Positions 25,246 to 38,421 of a DNA stretch of 64,000 nt are shown here, piece after piece. The first letter of the stretch is position 1; every line of letters begins with the position of its first letter. A program made the translations under genes and the position numbers. Source of the DNA: Trematomus loennbergii. Its lineage: Eukaryota > Chordata > Actinopteri > Perciformes > Nototheniidae. The notes beneath the pieces are model-generated. The model saw nothing but the letters and a program-made list of their open reading frames with translations, had not been told where the DNA came from and ran no database searches. The stretch spans positions 37,326,347 through 37,390,346 of the forward strand of contig JAAOOA010000002.1 of NCBI GenBank assembly GCA_012861695.1, written 5' to 3'.

Positions 25246-27298
25246 AAGTTCAAATACATTTAAAAATAACTGTTGTGTCGGTGCAAATCCATGACGTGCT
25301 TCCTTGGCTAATAAGCACATTTTGTGTTTTTTTGCTGGAGGCTGCTGTGTCAGACAGGCATTACTGACAGCTGCCCCACTGTATAACGGGGAGGGTATGA
25401 TCGGGTTACAGCATATGGGACAGCAGCTCGGGAAATATCCCCTCATCAGTCAGAGTGGCGTGAAAACCTCCTTACAGGCAGCTCCTCCGAGCCACTCCAC
25501 ACTCTGGCTCATGAAATATTTAACCACCAGTGTTGACAAGGAATAGGTTTTAAGGAATTTAAAGTCTCCCCTTCATTTCCCAAGTAAATGCATTTTCTGC
25601 TCACTGAAAGATGACATGTATCCACTGCCTGTCCTCTGTTTGTTGTACTGTATGTGGCCCAAGATATGTCCCGTTATATAAACCTCATCAGTTGTGTGTG
25701 GGGGGGGGAGGATGGGAGGTTTATGGGATTTGAGCTGTGTGTGATGCTCAAATCGTTTTTTTTATTGAAAGTGGTCAACTACTATGCTGGTAAAGAGTGT
25801 CAGGGATTCAAAAACATGACCAATGCCAGGAGTTAAATAATCACCTTCAGAGAAACATTTGTCATATTCAGATGAAATATTTAGGGATATGTGCCCAAAA
25901 CAGATCAATAAAAGACTATATATGGCATGAAAGCTTTTGGCTGTTAGCAACCTGCTGTTCTGTGCTTTACTGAATTTAATATTTTGTATTTTATTACCCC
26001 TGTGTTTTGTGCCATGTAATGCAGAGTAGCATGTCAAAATAAGTTAAATCTAATGAGTCAGTCTTGACTGTTTTCCCAAATTATTCAATGAAAACATTTT
26101 TTTCTCAAGGCCTTGTAATCCTCAAGCTCTTGAATTTGCAAGTAAGAAACCTTCCTTTTTATTTAAAGGCTTTTGGTGAATTTACTTTTTACTATTACTT
26201 TATTTTCCAAGAAGTACAGCCTAATCAAATACATAACAAAGCTTAATAAAAAGAGAAAGAAAGAAAGAATGTATTATTTAACCACAGTAGGTAGATACCA
26301 TCTCTATTGTCCTCACAGATGAACTCAGCATGTTGCATTTGTCTATTTCTTTAAGACTACTACTCATACAACTTTAGTTTATTTTAAGAGTGTAATATGA
26401 TCCTCAAAGTACACATGACCTGATGCTCAGGAGATTTCCCAGTTCCCTGTAGTTGCATTTCCAGGTCATTATGACAAATTAGTTAACCAGAGTAACATTC
26501 ATTCACCTTCACATCACCCACTTCTAGTACAAAGTATCCAAAACAATGCTAAGGCTGCTCTTTTTTAATGGCTTGCCAAATCTGAACCTGCCTTTGTTTG
26601 TGCCTCAAGGCTTCTATTGAAATATGGCACTTCATATTATGTTCCCAAGGGGTCCCTGCGATCATAAGAGAGAGGGAGGCCGGTAAATTGGATGAATCCA
26701 ATCATTTCAATTTGTTAAAAGCCTGATATATTGTTAGCATAACAATAGGTCATAATTTAAGAGGCCAAAGGCAGGCTGTACTTTCATTTGGTAAGTGTGC
26801 TCCACTTTCTTTTCAAGGACTCATGCTATCTCTTGTCATCACAAAATGAATAACCCAGAGCAAAGGAAAAATGGTAACAGGGTGGAGGTAAAAGATACAG
26901 TCCTGTGTGTACAGTGTTCTCACCAACAGTTACGGTGTGATTTTTTAGGTTAATCTGATTTTTTTATAGATCTCTTCCTGTTATGCGCTCCCTCAGCACC
27001 ACTGCTATCATCTTTGATCTTCAAAATTATGTTTTGTGCTCCCCTTTTAACAGTACCGAAGCTGCTGTTTTCCTCCTTATCAGATAATAAATCGTTTCAA
27101 ATAATGTTTTTGCTTCCAGCGTAAGCTATGAGATAGCCCATTTTCCACAGCAGCCTATCTTTTTTGTAAGCACTTTTCAATGATTGTTCCCTCAAGGGAC
27201 TGTTATGTCTGATAAAGTGAAAACTATGTGGATCAATAAGAGTATGGTCTGTTTTTCTGACTAAAGCTGATATTCTTGTTGTGTTTTCTTGCTCTTAG

Positions 27299-28176
27299 GT
27301 GCGTCTTGAGTGGCCCACAGACCTGGCAGTGAGTCCCATGGACAACTCCCTGTTCGTCCTGGACAACAATGTAGTACTCCAGATCTCAGAAAACCATCAA
27401 GTCCGTATTGTTGCAGGCCGGCCCATGCACTGCCAAGTGCCTGGTATTGACCATTTCCTCCTGAGCAAAGTGGCCATACATGCCACCCTGGAGTCCGCCA
27501 ATGCCCTAGCAGTGTCCCACACTGGTGTTTTGTACATCGCTGAGTCAGATGAAAAGAAAATAAACAGAGTACGACAAGTGTCCACCAATGGAGAGATCTC
27601 TCTGGTTGCAGGGGCACCGAGTGGCTGTGACTGCAAGAATGATGCCAACTGTGACTGTTACTTTGGAGACGAAGGCTATGCCAAGGATGCTAAGCTGAAT
27701 GCACCGTCGTCTCTCGCGGTGTGTCCGGATGGAGAGCTATACATTGCAGATCTGGGCAACATCCGTATCCGCTTTGTGCGCAAAAACAAGCCCTATCTGA
27801 ATCCCCTCAGCATGTATGAAGTGTCCTCTCCCATTCACGATGAACTCTATCTGTTCGACTCCAACGGCAGCCACATTTTCACTCAAAGTCTGACAACAGG
27901 AGACCACCTCTACAATCTGACCTACACAGGAGCAGGAGATCTGAGTAGCATTACTGACAAGAATAAAAACATAGTGAACATTCGGCGAGACACGACGGGC
28001 ATGCCTCTGTGGCTGATGGCCCCCGATGGGCAGACATTCTGGTTCACCATTGGCACAAACAATGCCCTTAAATCAGTGACTGCACAGGGTCAAGAGCTGG
28101 CTGTGATGACCTACCACGGAAGCTCAGGACTCCTTGCAACTAAGACGAATGAAAATGGATGGACAACTTTCTTTGA
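27299..28176 (+). CDS. tenm4: tenm4 exon W11: end of NHL propeller and start of YD shell
   Basis: A large 878-nt exon. It begins [20 protein letters not shown] and [20 protein letters not shown], then [40 protein letters not shown] and [12 protein letters not shown], which finish the propeller. [11 protein letters not shown] is the conserved cysteine cluster at the propeller edge. Next come [20 protein letters not shown] and the first beta-strands of the YD barrel, ending [16 protein letters not shown]. '[19 protein letters not shown]' is a strong teneurin-4 marker. Starts phase 0 after cttgctcttag and ends phase 2 ('ga' before gtaagt), joining W12 to form Glu-Tyr-Asp. Frame is intact throughout. 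Confidence 0.95.
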
Positions 28177-31100
28177 GTAAGTAATATTAAGAAACATTGT
28201 AAAACACTGTAATAATCTTTTGAGAGTCTGGTTGCCAGTTGAGCTGATTATAGAGTCACCCCACAGAGCAACTTAATAGATCTGTTCAATTCAATATAGA
28301 GTCGGAATATCTGAACAGAGATCTGTCTCTATATGTATGGTAGGTTTGAGTGTATATTTAGAGTTGAAGTGCTTTTTGACATCTGAGTTTGGTGTTTGGG
28401 CACATGATCTACCTTCTTATGTCTATTTCACTTACAATACAAGGCCTGTGGAAGTATGGGTGTAATCCTATTTGCTGTTATCATACCAAATAGGATTACT
28501 GGATGATGTGTTACTCATCTGCACCCATGCTTGCAGTGACAGACTGCAGACCATTGCTTGTTTGGAGTTGAACAACATATATCTGCTGGCAGGCACATTT
28601 ACCCGTAGGACTGTGACAAGGCCCGGCAATATAAGCATAATAGAATTGCCAGAGGTAGTAATTGATTGAGGCGCACCACTTATTGTGAGAGAACAACCGA
28701 AGACATCGGATTTCATGTTCTTGTGGTTTCTATGGAGCAATCTGTCCCTTAGCTTATATACTGTACCCAGGGATACTGTGCTAACTGGATGTCATTCCAA
28801 AAAGTGTGATTAAGCTGGTCAGACATCTGTTACACCTCGCTTGAGGAATATAACACTCTGACACATAATCAGACGCTCTGTTTAATCTGAGCAGACATTT
28901 ATCACCTGTGTTTGATTTGGTCGTCCCCGGAGACGGTTGCATAGGCATTTCTCAGAGTACAGGGAATTGCCTACGGCTTCGACAAACCAAGTGGGTGGTT
29001 GGTATTCTAAATTATTTCTCTTTTACTTCCAGTGAAATGTCAGATGTTAGTATCAGGGTTAAGAATAGACTCAAAGTAAAGTTGCCTTATTTAGAGAAAA
29101 GACAAACATATTTTATTTATGATTTCTTTCCTTTTTACAACACAAAATGAACATATAGATGGGACAAAATAACAAACATAAAACACACTGCCAGCTGATG
29201 GATAAAAAAGTGCTCATGCATGTCAATCCCTAGGATGAATTAAATATACACAAAAGACAAAAGGTCGGTAAATACTCATACCCATACTCTTAGCTTCCAA
29301 GATGTCCAGCCTTCAAAAGCTTTTTTAAAGATGAAATACAAATGATGGATGTTCAGGATTTCCTAAATTCCTCACCAACCTTACCTATTCCTAAGGACCA
29401 AAACTATTTCAGCATTTGCAAGCTAGATTTTATTTAGTAACATCAGAGCTTTAAGAAATAGAGATAATGTGCATACATATCATTCTAAAACGGTACTGTC
29501 ATCAAGATCTGTAATGAAAGAACTAAAGTATGTATTTTAAATGTTGTAAATATGAAACACTGCATGGTATCTTTAGCCGGTAGTAAATACAATGTATTGC
29601 TAGAGGCTTGTTTCCCACCATTTACTGCTAAATTATTGTACCAACAACAGACGCACATGACGGCATTACAACCTACGCTCCCTCAAAAACATGCATATTT
29701 TATTTAGAAATATATAACATTAAAATAAAGAAAATGAATTATTCCTGTTTCTCTCTTTCGAATGAAACAATGACATCATGTTACCTATGAGCATCATCCA
29801 TGTTTAAATGAAACCCAATAAAGAGTGTTTGTTTTTCTTCAATAATAAGCATTGAAGGTCACTCCATACCTGAGGGGATACACCTTCATTTGCCATTGTC
29901 AGAATGAGCATTCCTCTCTGCTCAGCAAAGTGCACTGCTAAACATTTTTAACAACATTAATTCATATGTACTTACGTCCTGCAGCCTATACGGTAAAATA
30001 ACTTATGCTGAATGCAGAAACTAAACACAAAGGGACTGTCTTGTGAACAAAAGACAGCTGCTATAATGTCTTTCTGCTGTAACCCTTTCTGCTGTAACCC
30101 TTGGCAACCTCATTTTTTTTCACGCTTACTGTATACGCAGATGCTCCGCTGACCTCCTAATGTCTTTGTTGTATGATAAGTGCTCATGCTTGAATCAATC
30201 ATCATGCAGCATTCTGAAGGATGCCTAATTATTCTCTTGGCCCTCTAATTAACAGGCCAGTCACTGGGTCCAAGCAAATATTCTTGGCTTGATTATACAT
30301 CAATTATAGCAGCTAAATCATGTAAAACAAGTTGTTTTGAATCAATCACAAGGCTGTTGCCCTTATATCATATGTACAGTCATTAGCCACATGTGTTTTG
30401 AAATTCTCACGCAGGAAGAGGAAAAATTCAGCGTTAGACTGAAGCTAGGTTTGCCAGAGGCGACGCTGATATGAAGAGTCCGGGCTATTGTTGGGCCCCA
30501 GCGTGAAAGGTCATAGAGCTAGCATGTGACACAGAGGTGATGCAATCTGAATGGACTTGTGGCCATCCAGGGGGAAAGCAGTCGTCTCCTTCTGCTGAGC
30601 AGCCTGCCCCTGCATGCCCCTCTTGTCCAGAGAAAGCAAGCTAATAGGCAGCTGAGTTGAAGCAGGCCCGAGCCATTAGAGCTCAGCCGTGATGCCCGAG
30701 GAATTGCTCTAGCTCTAGGGCCTAATTGAGACAGAGAGAGTTTGGGTCAGTGATCAAACTGGGATGGCAGCGTCGCTCTGGAATGAGATTTCTGTCTTGT
30801 GGACTCTGTCTTTTGTGCAGAGGTTAAGGAAGACAAGAGCACACTCTTTGTCCAATGAAGTGAACAGTTAATATTGGTCCAGCACAGATAATGTGCAACT
30901 TCTGTGAGATGAACACAGGGAGAATATCTTGCTTGATAAAATATAAGCAGTATCAGAAGAAATCAAACGCTTACGATATGAATTACTCTGCTATTTAGTA
31001 TTTCCTAAAGTGGTAAGACTTTGGGTTGTAATGCATCTATGAGTCCCGGTCCCTAGTGCAGTTGAGATCAGATAACATTTATCTCTAGGAGATGATTCCT

Positions 31101-32166
31101 CTCCCACTCTTCCTTTCCATATTGGATATTTGAGATGGCAGCGCTGAGGAAATATCCGTAAACCAGCACCCGCCGTCTCATTTATTAGAGGCTTTATTAT
31201 GGCAGGCAGCAACATTGAAGAGGGCTTTCCAATCTGTATTCAGTGCGCAGATAAAAGTCTTCATTTTAAGTAATGTACCGTTCACTCACACCTATTCTGG
31301 AACACTGGCAATCGGAAAGATTTCAAATTGTTCTATGCTGATGTGCTCTCTGAGCGAAATGAAACAATCTGGCCACTACTGTTCCTGTATGTGATGAACT
31401 GACTGATTTGTAGGCAGGGGAGATGCTGCATCTCTTGGAGGAGTCTCACCTCACTGCTCCTATTTCATAGACTGTATAATGAGATTAGGGTGATATCACT
31501 AATCTTTTAAGCTAATAAGCACAATTCCAAATGTGAAAAGGTGTGTGCTTTCTCATCTTGGCCATGACAGTTTTTCCTTGTCAAAAGTGCTTCCAGCCTT
31601 TGAAAGTTATTTACAAACTGAGAAGCATTTGTATTGATGGCACATTCCCATCCTCATGCAAAAGCTAAAAAGGTTGTTTCGCCTGTTGGTGCACCTACTT
31701 TTTATTCATGAAACGCTAACTGCCGTGGACTTTGCTCACATTTTAGAAGTTGTGTCGGTTGTGCTTCAGTGATTAAAGCTGATGGTTCTGAGTTTTATTA
31801 CCTCAGACTGCCACCATTGAAGATTTTACTGCGGTGTTTACTGCGTTTACTGTGTTGACACATTTCTACAATTTGTGACACCAAGAGGAAAATATTGGAC
31901 ACCCATTTCCTACTTGTAATTACCACTGAGACAGTATATCCTTGAAAGCAACTCAACATTAGTCACATTTTGTTGCTGCATGCATGTATGCTTACCCTAC
32001 CTGCAGCTGATTGCTTCCTTATGATTTAAAAGATCTCAACAAGGCTCAGAAAATGTCTCATGACAGCCCTGTTTATGATTCTGCTGCAGTGACTGTTTAT
32101 ACACAGTCACAAACAACATGCCCTCCCTTTGCCTTCTCTGGCTCACATTAATGTGTTTCTTTGTAG
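28177..32166 (+). other. Intron W11-W12
   Basis: About 4.0 kb with donor gtaagt and acceptor tttctttgtag. AT-rich; no repeat family, RNA or exon recognised. Confidence 0.8.
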
Positions 32167-32337
32167 GTATGACATTTACGGGCGTCTGACTAATGTCACT
32201 TACCCCGGGCCGAGTGAGCAGCTACCGCACAGACTCCGACAGCTCCGTCCGCATCCAGACAGAGGGCTCCAACAAAGAAGATATCACCATCACCACCAAC
32301 CTGTCAGCCTCCGGCACCTTCTACACACTCATGCAGG
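32167..32337 (+). CDS. tenm4: tenm4 exon W12: YD repeats, with a 2-nt frameshift
   Basis: Starts (E)[13 protein letters not shown], a canonical YD repeat. After codon ccc at 32204-32206 the frame breaks: the expected protein resumes only two frames away, from ggc at 32208, as [17 protein letters not shown] and then [19 protein letters not shown]. All teneurins have Thr-Gly at this spot (P-T-G), so the Thr codon has been cut to a single G. The exon is 171 nt where 173 is required by its phases (2 in, 1 out). Read as written it continues in a wrong frame without a stop to the donor. Both splice sites are good (gtag acceptor, gtaagt donor), and the protein on either side is well conserved. Confidence 0.9.
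32207..32207 (+). other. Frameshift site 1 (2 nt missing)
   Basis: The local string is taccccgggccgagtg. Where family members have Pro-Thr-Gly, only one base remains between ccc and ggc. The loss falls in a C/G run, a context prone to consensus error. Confidence 0.88.
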
Positions 32338-32555
32338 GTAAGTGTCTTTTACTGTAATTCACAAATGGAACCGGTAACTTAAAGGTATTTTGTGTCAAAC
32401 GAAGTGCCAAAACCACATTTTGTCAGATACCTCTCTATAAAGTTATTATTCATTCATTGGTAAGATATATCAACTATTCTTGACTCAGAAGGTGTGTCGG
32501 TCCAAAAAACTGTCCCTGTGCTATCTTAAATAACCACAACATCATGTCTCGACTC

Positions 32556-33144
32556 TAGGGTTGCCCACTAAAAGGGAACTGAACCTTAGCCGGCTAAAAA
32601 AGTCTTAGTCAACCAATTTTTCATTAGTTTCAGAAAACAACTTTTTTGTATTTGGTCGTCAGCCGGAAAACCCCTCACACTTTATTGGGGAGCTGCACCT
32701 GGTTCATGTGTCGGGCAGAAATCCAAAGTGTGGGATCATTGAGAGCGTGTAAAGGACGACCATGAGAAGGTGAAAGGAAAACTGTGCAAGCAAAAATGTG
32801 CTTAAGTGACACGGAGCTCATCTGACAACAAGTAAATGGGATTGAAGGAAAAAGCAGCAGTGAGTGACAGCGAGTCAGCCCTAGCCTAATATCATTATAT
32901 TTAGATATATAATATAGAATAATTCTGACCTCAGAAAACATTTATTTAAAGTTTCAAATTCATGATCAGGGCTTAATGCACGTATACATTTTTGCCAAGA
33001 TGTTACTCATAACGTATTTTCTCAACCTTGAAACCAAAACCAGTAAAGCCAATAAAATGAGTAACATTATTTATCATAAAGTAAACCAGTAGTAATTGTG
33101 GACTACTGGTTTACTAAAAATATATTTGGTCAAAGGCAACCCTA
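32556..33144. mobile_element. Probable old hAT miniature element, 589 bp
   Basis: Perfect 10-bp terminal inverted repeats: tagggttgcc at 32556 and ggcaaccctA ending at 33144. The flanking 8-mers, ctcgactc and cttgacag, match at 5 of 8 positions, which fits a decayed target duplication. The left subterminal part contains 'gtcttagtcaacc' and 'cattagtttc', reminiscent of fish hAT families with ACTAGTCGACTA-type ends. No transposase frame. It lies about 220 nt after exon W12. Confidence 0.62.
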
Positions 33145-34645
33145 CTTGACAGATTTCATTTATTTCATCTATTGTTATTTTAATAAATCATGTAGTGCAA
33201 CTCTCATTTAATCAAAAACACACTATATATTGACTTTCTGTCATGAAACACATTTCATAAGGCACAATGCTGGGGGCCCATACAAAATGCTTCCAGGTTG
33301 AGTAAGAGAGAAGCAGGCAGAGGGTGGACTAACGGTGTGTCTTAGTTCACCTGATTTGTCTTACACATTTATAGATTCCGATATCATGTTTTGTACCCGT
33401 TGATAGCTTTGAACTTTTCTACCTTCATTCCTCAAAGTACTGCGCCACCTACACCTTTTCCCCCTCTAACATTTGATTCAACATTTAAAAGTGTGCTCCA
33501 CTCACTGACTCACTGCAAAACTGAAACAGGAGATGGCAATCTCTGGTTTCTCACCGTTGCTCAATGGAGTGGTCACCTCCGCGTTGTGACCTTGTCCTAG
33601 ACATCTGCTGGTGAGAAGAGCGGCGCCAGGAACTCTGCTGTTAATTAATTCACTATTGTCTGCTTTGTAAGCCCTGCAACTGGGTGATCACATAACACAT
33701 GAATGCACCGCCTTCATGATTCCTTTCTGCTCATCTGGTTGTTTTTGTCCTTTTTCTTTGTGCGCTTCAACACACCTCATGGTTGTTAATCACATTGTCA
33801 TTATATGTATCTGATTACTTAAATATTCTAAGAAGTTATAGTGTAATTGTCTTTAAAAATGACCTGAGCTAATTATAACTAACTGTTGCTTTATTAGTTA
33901 ATTGTATTAACCAAATAGGCTCATTGTGATCTTACACTTCAACATCCTTATTGATAACTGAAAATGTTGAGCCCTAGCATCAGGTGTACTGCTGCATTAT
34001 TAGTTTGGTTTAAAGCAATCCAAAGCCCCTTTAGTGTCAGCGTAAAGGTAAATCCCTCCCATTCCGTACTGTTTGCATGCATTCCTGTAAACTGTCCAAT
34101 TCAGCAGTATTTCCAGCTTCATCTGGTCTTGGTGGCCCCCTTTTGGTAGGGTCGGCCCCAGAGACTGCTGGTCAACCCCTGAAGTGTCTGTATGATTTAG
34201 CGAGGTAAGAGCCAGTGCAAGGTCAGCCCTGCCTCCTCTGCCCATTTCTCTTGCCTCAGCAGCACAACACATCCTGTGGCTCCCTGTAAAAAAATACTAA
34301 ACTCTAATCTTCTCACGGGCTGTTTTATATTGTTTGTTGTACAAAAGCAAGACATTTTTAACCTGACATGTCACCATGCAGAAATTACAGTGTGTGTGCT
34401 TCTTTCTGTTCAATGAAGTCAACTAATTAATGTAGTGTTTGACAAGCCATTATTTTTCCACAGTTTTTAATGAGAATAATATTCATCCCGGTCGCTGTCA
34501 GTCGACTGACAGGAGGCTAGAAGGAGTCATTCTCTTATGAATGTACATGAGATGCTCAGTGAAAACATTAGTCACTGGTCTGGTGCTGCAACACAGGCTG
34601 TCGTCACCTAGGGGACAGTAACAGACAGGCTCAGATTTATCCCAC

Positions 34646-34686
34646 GTGTGTGCGTGGGCGTGGGCGTGGGCGTGTGTGTGTGTGTG
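34646..34686. repeat. GT / GTGGGC simple repeat
   Basis: gtgtgtgcgtgggcgtgggc leads into a pure GT run. Ordinary microsatellite in an intron. Confidence 0.9.
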
Positions 34687-35051
34687 TACTGTATGTGTGT
34701 TCACCCTCCTTTCTCTGTGGTCACAGTCAAGCCAGCAGCTTTGATAGTTTTCATTCCCCCATATCCTCGAGGCTGCTGCAACAGCTGTAAAACTTTACTT
34801 TACTGGCGCTGTGAAACCTCTCACTATTGATCTTTGTTGTCACACACCCAAGATTATCGCAGTGGTTCAGTTAAATACTGCAGCTAAAGGCTTTCTTTTT
34901 GCTGAGCAGCGTTTTTAGGTCATTATGTTTGTGTCTCGCTGAGATGAATATTAGATTTAGTCCTCTTACATCAGCTTCAAGAAGCACTGATTGTTTTTTT
35001 TTGTTGTTTTTTTCTAATCCTAATCGTTTCCACCTATCTCTACATCCTCAG

Positions 35052-35287
35052 ATCAAGTCCGGAACAGCTATTACATTGGTCTGGATGGCTCGCTGCGGCT
35101 GGTGTTGGCCAATGGTATGGAGGTGTCGCTGCACACAGAGCCCCACTCGCTGTCCGGCACCGTCAATCCAACAGTGAGCAAGAGGAACGTAACACTGGCC
35201 CTCGACAATGGCCTCAACCTGGTGGAGTGGAGGCAGAGGAAGGAGCAGGCTCGTGGCCAGGTCACTGTGTATGGCCGCAGATTAAGG
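35052..35287 (+). CDS. tenm4: tenm4 exon W13: YD shell
   Basis: Encodes (D)[55 protein letters not shown] and [20 protein letters not shown]. '[22 protein letters not shown]' and '[21 protein letters not shown]' are specific to teneurin-4. NVT is a sequon. 236 nt, two bases completing Asp and then 78 codons, ending phase 0 at agg before gtaagc. The exon's own frame is intact. In the frame shifted by the W12 lesion it has no stop codon, so the altered protein would read through it. Confidence 0.93.
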
Positions 35288-38200
35288 GTAAGCTTGCCGC
35301 CTTGCAAGGAGTGACTCATGCTCACACAAAAAAAACACACAATGTGATAAGGATGGCTGGCTGCGAGGAGAAATTCTATCTCGCTCAAAATGGCCTTGGA
35401 TTTCACCCTCTTCCTTCACATGTCTCCACATACTGTGAAATGTAGCCCTGACTGAAAACCCTCTGCATTACTCAGTGTGAGTCGTAGGTGTATGCTAACG
35501 AATAGCAGCCATGTTCACTGGAAGACAGTTTGAAGGCTAGGTTCAAACGAACATTAGCACTGTGTCAAAAAGCCTAGAGGCCAGACCTGGGTCATGTTGA
35601 GAAAAATAAATGGCTCAACCTTTGCTAGAATGAAATCTGAGCTAACTTTGCAGAGCTGAAGAAGAATTCTACATCCAAGAATAAATCATAAAGCATCTAG
35701 AATGACCCACTAGACATTAGTAGGAACACAGAGAGCACCTAGAACAAAATGTACCCTCATTTATTGGCTTTTTCTCAGATTCGTACAACAAATAAAATAA
35801 ACATTGCTTAAGTTGTCTTTTCACAGTCTCTGTAAGGCGACACAGCTAATGAGGGGGGTGCCACTTTGTCTGTCGTTGGCTGTTCATTTAATGGCCCGCC
35901 GTCCCTTTGGAAGTGAAAGCTTCTAATGTATGTTACAGACAATGGCCCCAGGGGTGAGATAGGAAATGGGAGCAGCCTAATGGCAAGAACAGAGGGGATG
36001 AACAGAGCTGGAATCATTGAGCGACCTTGAGTGGCATGTCAAGTGATATTACGTGGGTGGCTGGATGAGTGTGTGGCATTGTGTCGGGGATGGGGGGGGG
36101 GGGGGCACAGAGATGCATGAGAAAAGAAACGCGAGAGGCAGTGTGACTTCACAGATCTTTGTTGTGCTAGGAATAAGAGAAGATGACAGAAAAAAAAGTG
36201 TTTTGGTTGTGGCTTTTCTTTTTCTTCCTGTGTGTCTCAGACTGTATTTGTTTCACTGTGGAACTACAAGTCTTTGTTGCATTGTGCTTCTCATGTCTTA
36301 AGGCTAAATGGGTCATTGATGCTGATCAGCCCCTCCCAGCCACCGTCATGATTTATGTTTGCCGAAACACTGCAGACCTTTCTCTCTCCAAAGAAAAAAC
36401 CCTGCTCTCAAACTGAGTACCTTGTAAGTGTACAGCAATGAGAGCACCCTCGTGGCTACAACTCTGCCATAGGAAGCATCTTCAACCCTTTAATGTTGAT
36501 TTCATAAGAGAATCAAAGCTGAAATCTCTGTATTAGCATTTTGGTATCATCATAGAGTTTGTTCAAAAGAGATACCAGATGGAAATAAATAAAAATACCA
36601 AAATGTGTTGTCTTTGATTGCAGTTCGAGAATAAACATTCTATTGAGGAAGAGAGAGTACATTTTGAATTAAACATGTGAACTAATGAAAGGCATTTTTA
36701 CTTGTGAAACAACAGATTGATTTTTGTCATTTGACACAAAAGTCATTGATATTGATTGAGGGCAGATGTTGCTGCAGTGTTTCATGTTAAAAACAGCTTG
36801 AAATTGAACGTTGTCGGTCTAATGTACTGATATAGTTTCTCTTCTGTTTCTACACAGCAACTTACTTTGAGAATACCCTTTAAGAGGCAATGTCCAATTT
36901 AAAATAATTCCTCTTGAGTGAGTTTCCATTCAGATCTTGGGATCTAGGCTCTAAGAGTTTTTTACACCCTGTTGAGTCTTCGGTGAAACAAATCCTGGCA
37001 CGAAGAACTTTATCTCTTCTCATACCTTATATCTTGTTGGCAATCCAAATAAAATTGTGTTGGAAAGAATTCAGGCCTCTGCTACCTATGAAGTGGTCTG
37101 AAACACGTCTACCAATGCGGGAGCAGGAGGGGTCTCAGTCTTTGATATCAAGTCACTTATCTTTGACAATCTTGGCGGTTTAAAAAACGAAATGTTGTCC
37201 AAATGTCATTTTTGCCAGTGGAGTCTGGTATGCACATGTTATAACAGTAGATAAGAACATAACAAATGTGTTCCCCAGCCCCCCTATTCTCAAATTACCA
37301 CTGCTTTTAGTGTAAAGTAATCCTCTCAAAAGGGATCACTGACATTAATTGCCTATGGTGTAATCGTCCCTTCACAGATGAGAGGCCTTAGCATGTTTTT
37401 CTTTGTAAGATAAAAAAAAAAACATGTTTTTTAGCAAGCCCCCTGCGACCGGCTCTGTTGGACATTTGCCAGAAGCAGTTTTCTTTGCCAAGTGTTTTAC
37501 CAAGCCAAACTGTAAGACATCTGAAGAGAAACTATTTACAGTAAGAAAAAGACATCATACATTGAGGGCTAGTTTTATTTAATACCAAAGATCCATGTCC
37601 ATATTTTCCTAAATCTTCCAGATGGTTTTTAAAGCAGTGGTTTGTGTGGGCATGTATTCTGACCTGCATCTAAGGCCCTTTTCTCCTGATGATTTGATTC
37701 CTTTCTCCTCTATAGCTTCTGCTAACAGAGGTTGCTGACTGAGAAGTGTATTGGTCGGGCTGTTTGGGGATCTTTTTGGCTGCAGCACAGGAGCTGACTG
37801 GCTGCGAGTTCATCTCTGTTGACCTGGACATGGTTTTAAGGCTTAACTCTTCCGAGCGGTGTCTTTCTGCTCTGATCACAGTGAAGCCAAGAGTCACTGT
37901 CTGCCTCACACATTCAAAAGAAGCAGAAAAAAACGGTCATTTAAACAATGTTCTGAGTCACACAGGAGAATAATTGATTTTTGTCTCCTCTTTTCCAATT
38001 TACGGAAATGGCTAAATAAAATGCGAGTCATCTGCGCCTGGTAATTCTTTTCAGTAAGCACTGGAAATGAATTCAATGATCAATGTGGCCCTAATGTTTC
38101 TTGCATGAATAGGCATACTCCCACTTAGACTCTACAGAATTCTTTGCACAAACAAAGAATATGGTAATTCTTATAATTTCATCACTTCAATGGCTCCTGC

Positions 38201-38421
38201 AGTCCTGAGATACAGCTCCTCCATTGTAATTAAAAGCTGTAAAAAGAAGAATATAAAATAATTACTTTGTGATTATAGCTTTCCTCTAAAGGTTTCACCT
38301 CAGAAGAGCAGTGCAACAATTCCTATCAATCATTTCAAACTTCCAAACATGTTCATTCCCACCTGATTGAGCTGCTGTGGTCAAATGTACTGTTTTTAAC
38401 TTCCTGCTTTCTTTCCTATAG
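35288..38421 (+). other. Intron W13-W14
   Basis: About 3.1 kb, donor gtaagc, acceptor tttcctatag. Contains a 14-nt G run at 36092-36105. No other feature recognised. Confidence 0.8.

Larger units (their letters stand above)
21846..27298 (+). other. Intron W10-W11
   Basis: The longest intron in the window (about 5.5 kb), donor gtacga, acceptor cttgctcttag. It contains the BED-type hAT element at 23144-24189, a retroelement-like tail with an (ATCT)n run at about 25120-25245, and a G-rich run near 25700. No exon is seen in the remaining sequence. Confidence 0.82.
32338..35051 (+). other. Intron W12-W13
   Basis: About 2.7 kb, donor gtaagt, acceptor acatcctcag. Contains a probable hAT miniature element at 32556-33144 and a GT/GTGGGC simple repeat at about 34646-34686. 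Nothing else recognised. Confidence 0.82.
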
